Assembly (NCBI GenBank): GCA_000444245.1
Contig: ATSW01001289.1
Coordinates: forward strand, 1 to 22,721
Reading direction: 5' to 3'
Source: Botryllus schlosseri
Taxonomy: Eukaryota > Chordata > Ascidiacea > Stolidobranchia > Styelidae
Length of the DNA: 22,721 nt
Both the position numbers and the translations under genes were made by a program. The notes under the pieces were generated by a model. That model did not search any database. It worked only from the letters and a program-made list of their open reading frames with translations, and had not been told where the DNA came from. Below are positions 10,501 through 19,500 of this stretch, piece after piece (within the stretch, counting starts at the first letter, position 1; every line of letters starts with the position of its first letter).

Positions 10501-13500
10501 CGTGTTAGCCTCATTTGCGATTACTATTTTCGCCAATGGCCAAATCGATGATACACTGTAAGTTATAGTGTTGCAAAGTGAATTAGTGCCCGTGTATACA
10601 ACATAAGAGATCAAAAAAACGGCGATATGCAATTGAGTAGAGTGGGCTTGGCAGTTGTCAGCATGCCTAGTTACGACCAAAAATATTCAAACAGATATTA
10701 CCGACTCGTTCTTAACCCTTTTGCCGCAGGTGGATCCTAGAGGATCCATGCACAGTTTTTCACAAACACGCTTCAATCAATTAACGACATCTTGCGTCGT
10801 AGGGGTCATAAACGGTTACAATGATCTCAATAAATAGCGATTGTCGATACGCATACGACCAGCTATATATATCCCATTGCCTTATGGCATAACCTGTTCA
10901 AAATACAGATTGAATACAGAAAAACGTTTCCCGCAAAATACAATGTGTAGCTCAGTTCGCCTGAATGAACGCTAATCTTATAATTCTTATATCTTCCGTT
11001 CTANNCGTCGTAAGCAGACACAGTTGTCGTTTTAGAGTAGTTGTTGATCGCAAGAGTTCATTGCAACCATAATATCGGGAATTAGTTGGATAGAACACGC
11101 TTCAAATTGGTGTGAAATAAAGCAATATTCTGTTACGTGAAAAAATGCCGCGCACGTATGAGCATTGCCGCATAAGGCCATATACATTCACTTACGATTG
11201 TCTTATACAGTTGAATGTCACACACATAGTTAGATGCAGTCCATAACACTTCAACAAGATCAGTATCACGAAGGTTNGTCTTATATATGTATAAAGACGC
11301 CAGTGCTAAACACTGCAGACATGGGCGTGTAAGTTTGGCGCGAGTGTACGGTACTCGCGCCTGTAATAACAACATAATACAGACAGCTTAATCATCCGTT
11401 TTATATGTTATACGAAACTGTAGACTTCAATGAATAGATCTTGATCATATGTCCTGTCCATATACTGACGAACCGGTATCGGACATTCGATGTGTAGAAC
11501 ACGTTTCAAATTGATATAAAATGAAGCAACAAGAGAAATCGCGCGCCTATGAGAAGTGTCAAACAAGGCTAATATATTTACTTACAATGGCCTTGTGCAG
11601 TTGCAAATTGAACATTTTGTTAGTTATGTACGATCAATAGTATCTATAAGATCAGTAACATGGATTTGAACTTATATAACTGGACCAGGCAAAGCCAAAT
11701 AAACACGAATTTCAACGCGCGTTGCCTCTATCGCGATGACATAATCAGCGGCGGCCGTGAGTAACGCTTATAACGAAAACTTCCCAGTTGCGGTGCGCAC
11801 AACTGCATAAAGATTTCAAGCTCAGTAATGTCTTGTTTGAATGCCGAGATTGATATGTAAGACAACCACATGGTCATTCACCATGGGAAGGATTATGTAT
11901 CACGTCACGTGAAAACGAAAAACAAATTTCTCTTTCACATTTGAGAAATCGTGTAGACTGGTTTCAATATCATTGTCACCTCTCTCGCCTGAGCCTTCCG
12001 AGTAGCTCAGTTGGTTAGGCTGCTATTTCCTGATCACGGCGATATATTGGGCGTCGGTTCAAGTCCCGTTGTTCGCATTTTATGAACTTTTTGGTTGATG
12101 CATTAAAATTTGGCCTTGCGGGCCGACCGCGGGAGTAGGGTTAATACCGAGGTTATAGTTGAACCCGCAAGTCATCGTGCTTGCCCCACTATTGAAAACA
12201 GGACACGTAATGCTATCAACATTCACTGTCAGCAACCGTCGTGTCCTTATGATAATGGTGTGCGCTGTGTGCTGTCGCATGATATCGCAAGTGGGCATAT
12301 CGTAACTTGTGCCGAGGTATTCAAAAGAGCCAGCGTTGCTACCAATGTAGAAGCGGGAATATTGTTGATTGTCGCGTACCTTTAGCAGTTAATCAGATGT
12401 GGCTACATTCTAAAACGCTAAGACGAAACTTCAAGACTGATGACGCCACGATTTTTGAAAATATCTCTCCGTTACTGTGGTACAGGGGTTGTTCCGCTCG
12501 GTTCTTACAATAATTCTACTCGATACTGTCTCAACCCAAAAGTACGTTCCGGTTTTTGAAACGTGATATGTGAAAAGTTGTCTTTGTCTAAAAAACCCTG
12601 ATTAGAAGTAGTAGCAGTCAAAACATAGAGCCACTCGTGTATGCATCACACATATTCAAAATTTCCTTTAGTACTCCAAGAAAGCAGTTCTTTGTTAGTG
12701 ACTTATGTGTCAAGCTCAATGCTCAAAACCAATCGCCTGAAGCGGTAGTTGGCAAGAGGTGGTCCGCGAAAAGTTTGTATACTGATAATTTAAAATAGAT
12801 CAAGTTAATCTTTGTAATCAGAACGGGCGGTACTGCCTTACTGGGCAGTCGGCACCATTTAGTGACCGTATGGTGTATGACCTTCACTCAGTTTTAATGT
12901 AGAATGTTTGTGTTTTTGAAGGCCGGTCGACGATAAAAAATTGCCTTTTGAAACCGGTTTGAGAGACGAAAAGATACGCGACCCGGGGCGTAATGGACGC
13001 AATGTTTAATCTGATCTTCGCCGTTCTTTCTCGCAGGTGGCGTACTTCAGCGCGCGACAAGACGACGTCATCCCGAGCGTGACGCCGAAAATTCTCCACC
13101 TGAAAATAATCAGCGGGCAGCAGCTGCCGAAACCGCGCGGCGGAGGCGCCAAGGGCCACGTCATCGACCCGTACGTTCTCATCGAGCTGTTCGGGATGCC
13201 GAGCGACTGCCTGGAACAGAAAACGAAGCCTGCGTACGATTGCGGATGCGGCAATTCCACCGCGCTGTTTGACGCGTCGTTTGAGTTTCGGCTGACTGTG
13301 CCAGATCTGGCTCTCGTACGTTTCGTTGTTTTGGATGATGAATATATCGGGGATGAATTTATTGGTGAGTGAATTGACCGGGTTTTCATATGCAGTACTC
13401 GGTGGAGATGAGTGCGTTCTTGTACCGCGCGCCCGTCAAACATTTGCGAATTATGGTTTAGATTGGGACTTGACAAACTGGGGGTGATTCGTAGGGTTGG

Positions 13501-16500
13501 TCAACAACAAATATCAATTGTAATGATTCAGCAGTATGAGTTGATTTTTCAAGTACTGTAAAGATACATCAAGGTTACCGGTGATATTGTACCTACATAA
13601 AATACTGTATTTCCATATTGACTAGCCTTGGTTCAGCATTGAAAAACACCTTGCACAAGGCTACTAATATTCACGGAACGACATTTTTTCAAGTAGCAAT
13701 CAATCCTCGCAATTGTCACAAAGCACTAGGAAATAGTCACGGTCCTGGAATACAAAATATTTTAGGCGACCTGAACCTGGCATCATTTCTCCATGGTCGT
13801 AAAAAATCGCCTATTTTAACCTTTTAAGTGTGGGGTGTCACTCGCGGGCCCCGCCAGTCAAATTATCCCAAAATGTTACCTCAAAATCTATGCCCGTGTT
13901 GTCCACTTGAATACTCAATTATCCAGCCGACCGGTCATAGGGTTCTATTCTGTCGAGACCTTTATTTGCGAACAATGGAGTTGGCAAATTGTCGGTGATT
14001 GGTCGGTTGAATACAGGTATATAAATTGATAAAACAGTAACTTTAACGACGATGTATATTGGTATATTGTTATGATTGCTTTGTTCTAATCGTAATCTGA
14101 CAATGGTCCTATGTAGGCGTTGTGAGGAATACACGAGATTTAACTGTAAACGTTGAAATTTGGTCCTATATTTTAAATATATTTTTGTAGCAGTTATGTT
14201 CTCCATATGTCCTGCATATACCGATTTCTACCTGACGTTTTCACTTCTGTCAATAACTACATTTTTCCACAAAACTCGGAGCTCAGTGTGCATGTTTTTC
14301 CTCTCGGAATTGTGTGTCAATGGCAGCGACTTGTTTCTTACGGTGATTACACAACGCCACTGTCGGCTGCTTATAATGTGGCGTGTGAACAGATTCAAGA
14401 TTTTGTGTTTTTAGGGATTATTAAATGAAAGTAGGCTATTTCGTACTAAAAATCTCAACATTTGTCAGAAATGTGCTTGGTAATTCGGCCATTTTTTAGA
14501 ATCGTTTCGCGGGCCAGATGAAATCGTCTGGCGGGCCGTATGTTTGGCACCCGTTTTAGTCATTGCTACTGTCATGACGGCACCATAATAAGGTAGTACT
14601 CAAATAATCAGTTGCCCAGTTATAGTTTGGTATCGAACTCCAGGAGTTTTGATATTTCAGCACTCCGTCGAATTCAGTATAGTATGTATATGTATCTATA
14701 ATGATGTATTATTTGTGTTTTATGTTACATTTTTTTATGACTCTGAATGTGGGGTTCCCGAAGACTCGTTAGTTAAGGTTGAGAACCACTGATTTTACAC
14801 CACAAGGTACAATTATATATTACACATCAAATGATGGAAGATTCAATGAGGATAATTTGCATACGCGCTGATCAATTATAACAACAATATACAACGAAAT
14901 GTCACGTGTCGAATATAGATATTGTTCCGCTGTAAGTGATTATTGCCGGTTCAATATTCGAAATATCAATATATTCCCTATAACATTTGTAAACCGGTTC
15001 GTCGCAGTCGTTCACAAGCGTTCAATTCATTACTGGACAATGGCATAGTTGAGGAGCATAGAATATGACATTGAGACATACTCCTTCGTGCATGTACTGA
15101 CTTGGTGAGCCTTCTCATTCCGTTACTACTGAATGAAATGTTGAGCCTTAACATTATTCCCCAAACCATCTTATTTATCTAATTTTGTGGGTGTCTGTGG
15201 GAACTCCGTCAAATCCAACAGTATTTATGATGAAGACATCCAACACTTCAATGCATCAACATTCTACAGCATAGGCCTAGAGTATGTGTTGCTGTAATTC
15301 AGAGATAGTCGTACCATTATCTGCATATTGATAAGAGTGCGATGACGCATTGTCAAATGATTCAACACGCTGCCGCAATCTTGCGTCCTTGCCATAATAA
15401 GACTCCATATGAAAACATCAGAAACGATGATTTGCCGAAGGTGTGGTGTTACGCTACAGCTTGCAAAGTTATTTGAATGATTCCCTTCCTGTATTTGGTC
15501 ATTTATAGCAGAACGGGTTCTGGCAGGCTGGGTATAATCAATCTTGTACAACTGACGTAAAGATTATGCCCTGTTGTTATGCATCTAGTAGCAAAAAGAA
15601 TATGCTCAAATTTAGTGCACAGGTTATAATCACGTTTTTATAGCTGGCTAGTTAAGTTGCGATGCATACTATCATGCTGTAAATTTACGATATGAAATGC
15701 TGCCATTTGACTTTGATTTCCATTCGGGTTGTGTATTATTAATCATCTGAACCCATCTCTGTTTCAGGCCAGTACACGATCCCGTTCGAGTGCCTGCGCC
15801 CGGGCTACCGTCACCTCCGTCTACGCTCCATATTCGACGAACCCCTCGACGACGCCACACTGTTTGTCCACATCGCAGTCACAGACGCCGTCTCGCAAAT
15901 CTTCCAATCCTCGTCAGCCCCCTCCCTTAGCGGCGTAGTCAACAGCGCCGCCAGCGCCATTTCGCAGGCCAACGCGTCGCGAAAATCGCTGAGCAAACGT
16001 CACTCGTCGACATCGGTGCTGTCTAAACGCAACAAGAAGGCGCTGCAGCAGCAGCAGGCCAGGAGGGAGAGAGCGGCAGCCATGAGGGTGGTCGGGGTGA
16101 AGAGGATAGACGACGTGTTTCAGTCTGCGTCGCCGCCTTTGCGGCAGGTTGGCGAGATGAGAGAGAATTTAGGGGTTTCTCTCTCGTTCTTCAAGGTCAG
16201 TTTTGATGAGAAAATAATGATTTGGTGGTCTCTGTGATGTTCTTGAACTGTGGCCGCGGACAAGTTTTATGGGTTCGTGTGAAAGGGCACTGTCGAAATG
16301 ATAACAATAAACTATAGAACTAGACTGCCCGTATTTTTTACTAGTTAGTGATACAATTGCTCACTCACACTGTTCTTTTCATTTCCCAGCTGGAAATATT
16401 TGGGTATTTTATCATGATCAGTATACACTGAACTTCAATGCTGCCAGTAAACCACTGCTGCCGTTGAACGCTTTTCTCTATTCTTGCCAACTACTTCATA

Positions 16501-19500
16501 ATCACAGGCAGTTCCAACCATAAATGTACAAAAGTACGGCAATTCTAACATTATGTGCAACAACGCTCGTTTTTAGTACAAAAAATAATCGCCCTAGTCA
16601 TGAGGTTGCATTTTGGCATCACCGTGATTGAGTGAAAGTGATGGCTTTTTGTCGTCATATTTTGAGGTTCTCCTACTCAGAAATTTTGGCTGCTGTTACT
16701 TTATCATCCACAGTGATCCACCCACGTTACAGTATCAACCTTGGTCGAGGTCACGATACAGGGGTCGTTTGTATACTACATATATTTTGTAAGTTATGAC
16801 GGAAAAATACATATTGCTGCATGCTTGAATTTGTCTCTAAAAAGTAGTTTTTGGTTGCATGGTCTATATGCCCTGCATAGTTGCAATCCCTCGGTATTTG
16901 AAGACCATAAGTACTCACATAAGTGGCATCAGAATGTAGATTCGGTAGAGACGTCGTGTACTTGTAGCGGTTAATCGGAGTTGGTTACTCTTGGAATCGC
17001 AAGATGTATCTTAGCGACTAACGCAAAATGACTGATGGTACTAGATATAGGTGCAATTTCCGATAATATTTTCAGCAGGGTTGTAACGGCCCGGGCCATG
17101 ACTCGACTCGAGTGTGACTTGAGTCACGATTTTTTGGTGACTCGACTTGACTCGGGTCACTTTTTCTCATGAAGTTACAACATTATTGGTATTTCGTCTA
17201 TCAGTCCTGATCCTTGAGAAAATAGGGCCGGAAACTGTTGAGACTGAGGAAAAATACTATATTAGGAATGGGAGCCATTCTGTATCACCCGAGCAGAGTC
17301 GAACCAAATTGAACTGAAGACTGATCAAGGAACATAATGGCTTGGACTCGGACTTGACTCGGTGGTGAATTGAAAATGACTCGACTTGACTCGAGTCAAC
17401 ACTAAGATAGTGAGATTGACATGTAACTTGGTTATAACTCTATATTCAGTTACCGTCATAAAAAGGGCTGTTTTGCCCAATTGTTATGAAAATTTCGCTT
17501 ATGAAAGTGATGTAGACCCATCCCAAGTGTCCAGAGTGTAAAAAGTATGTAGAAGTGTAGACAGTCAAAACAAATAACCACTGAAAATCATCCGGTAAAA
17601 ACTAATTGCCTTTCGATTTTACCGTCTTTATCGATTTTGCAGGAATCGTGCGGGGTTTCGGCTCTGAGCTCCGTTAAGCAGTGCGTCCGCAGCCTCACCG
17701 AGAGGGCAAATATGGAAACGCAGCCTGGCGCCGGCAAAAAACTATCCCGTAAATCCAGCTCGGAGCCGTCGAATCCTTCGGTCAACGGCGTCACGCCGCA
17801 GGGCACGCCGAAACTGAAGGAGAGATCGGCCTTGTCGAAAGCCAACTCGATCAAGGGATCCCTGGAATCCTTGTACGTGAAAACGGATTCTTCCGGAAAG
17901 TTATCATTGAGGATGTCGGTTCAAGAGGACGGGTGTCCGGCACTCGAGATTTATAATGCGACGATGTTACACCCGTCTGCCGTCGACTTTTGGAAGAAGG
18001 TGCTCGCCACGTTCAAAGCTGTCGTCGGAGATGCGAAACACGTGATAGACAACGCCGATCGATACCAGAAACTGCTTTCTTCCATTCATAAAGAGGTGCT
18101 GAGTTTTCACGAGGTGAGACGTATGAATTGTCTGCGCTGACTGAGTGAGCTTCTCTTAGTTTAGTAATGGTAGAGCTCGTGTGTTCAAGCTGCTTCATAC
18201 GTATTTAGGTCGAGAGGCCCTTGTAATTTTGATGTATCTTTCGTGTATACCAGAGGTCACCAACACGCGGCCCGCGAGGTCATATTTTGCGGCCCGCGGC
18301 CTGATTTGAAATTTCGGAAGAACGTTAGTGAAGCATTATGAAATGCGGGAATTGAATTTACGAATTGACTCCCTAATTAACGAGAGGTTTGAATTATTCT
18401 TGAAATTTTCTTCGCACTACACGTGTTTCAATCCTAGCTGGTTTTCAATTTTAATAAAGTAGCGTCCTCAGTAATCTGAGACACACAGTACAGATTCGAA
18501 CAGCTGGGGAAATTTCTTTCTGGTAGGCCTACGTTTAGGCAAATCCAATATCTTGCCACTGCCGACAATCTTGATGGGAGATCAAGAAATAACAGCATGT
18601 AAAAAAGGGGACTAATAACAATTGGTCCACTCAAAAATGCAGCACAGTATTAATAACTTCCCTAGATTTTCGAAGACGCCCCCCTGCATCAACTCTACCT
18701 GTGAATCTGGTCACATGGGACGAGAAAGGATAAATATTTGATAGTAATATGTGACACTATGCTACTATGAATGACGAAATTCACCCATGAATATGAAACT
18801 GCAACTAGAAAGCGGATCCCTGTGACTATTCATAACAAAACTACTCCCCATTTCCGTGCGCATATTAAGCCGATATGAGTAAATGAATTAGTCTGAAGTT
18901 CACTGGCAATGGACAATTGGGCATGGACAGTTTAACGTGGGTATTTGGCCTCCAGCAGTTCCTTACGACCGCCGACCGGAATGCGGCCGCAGTCTACATA
19001 ACAATCAAAATGCCGCCGTGAATAGCAAAAAAGTTGGCCACCCCTTCTTAAGTTGCTGGAGAGTGTTGTCAGGTATCGTGCGAATCTCATAGTTCAAAAC
19101 AGAATGAAAGTGATGATCATGATATTTTTGTTATATTTGTATTTCTTCAGTAAAATATTATTTATTTTGTGGTAACTATGCCCGTCGCCCATGTTAGAGA
19201 GCACAGCGTTGTACTGACGTGTAGAGTTATCAAAACGTGGTTGTTGAACTGCATTGCCTACTTTAATCTCGGTATTGAAGCCCGCGGCCTCTAAAAATTC
19301 AGAGAAGTGGCCTGCGACCCATTTTGAGTTGGCGACCCCTGGTGTATGCAATGTTCCGAGAACTGTTATAAGTAGGTTTATAGTTGCAGCTCAAATGTTG
19401 TATCCTGTATGATATGTATGTAGGTAAAAATATGTTGGTAGTTGAAGCTCATATGCTATGTGATATGTACGTAGGGCAAGTTCAATAACAGTGTCTTCTT

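Larger units (their letters stand above)
10471..13036 (+). other. Intron 8
   Basis: GTACGT to TCTCGCAG. It holds a diverged direct duplication, a strong 25-base hairpin and a tRNA-like relic, listed separately. Ns lie at 11004-11005 and 11277. The overlapping ORFs at 12110-12385 and 12307-12513 resemble no known family. Confidence 0.75.
13365..15767 (+). other. Intron 9
   Basis: GTGAGT to GTTTCAG. It contains two sets of hAT-type ends, listed separately. The remaining sequence after 14800 is AT-rich and unremarkable, and small ORFs on both strands have no family resemblance. Confidence 0.75.

Noticed and set aside
10156-10680. A 174-codon minus-strand ORF, the second longest in the window
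   Set aside because: It covers exon 8 of the PLC gene on the other strand and has no family resemblance; it is a shadow plus chance.
11994-12076. A working tRNA gene
   Set aside because: The acceptor stem does not pair and the T stem has a mismatch.
12110-12513. Two overlapping + strand ORFs in intron 8 just after the tRNA-like relic
   Set aside because: No recognisable motif and no splice signals that fit the gene; probably chance or part of an unknown repeat.
13006-13476. A 156-codon minus-strand ORF
   Set aside because: It is the antisense of the GC-rich C2 exon.
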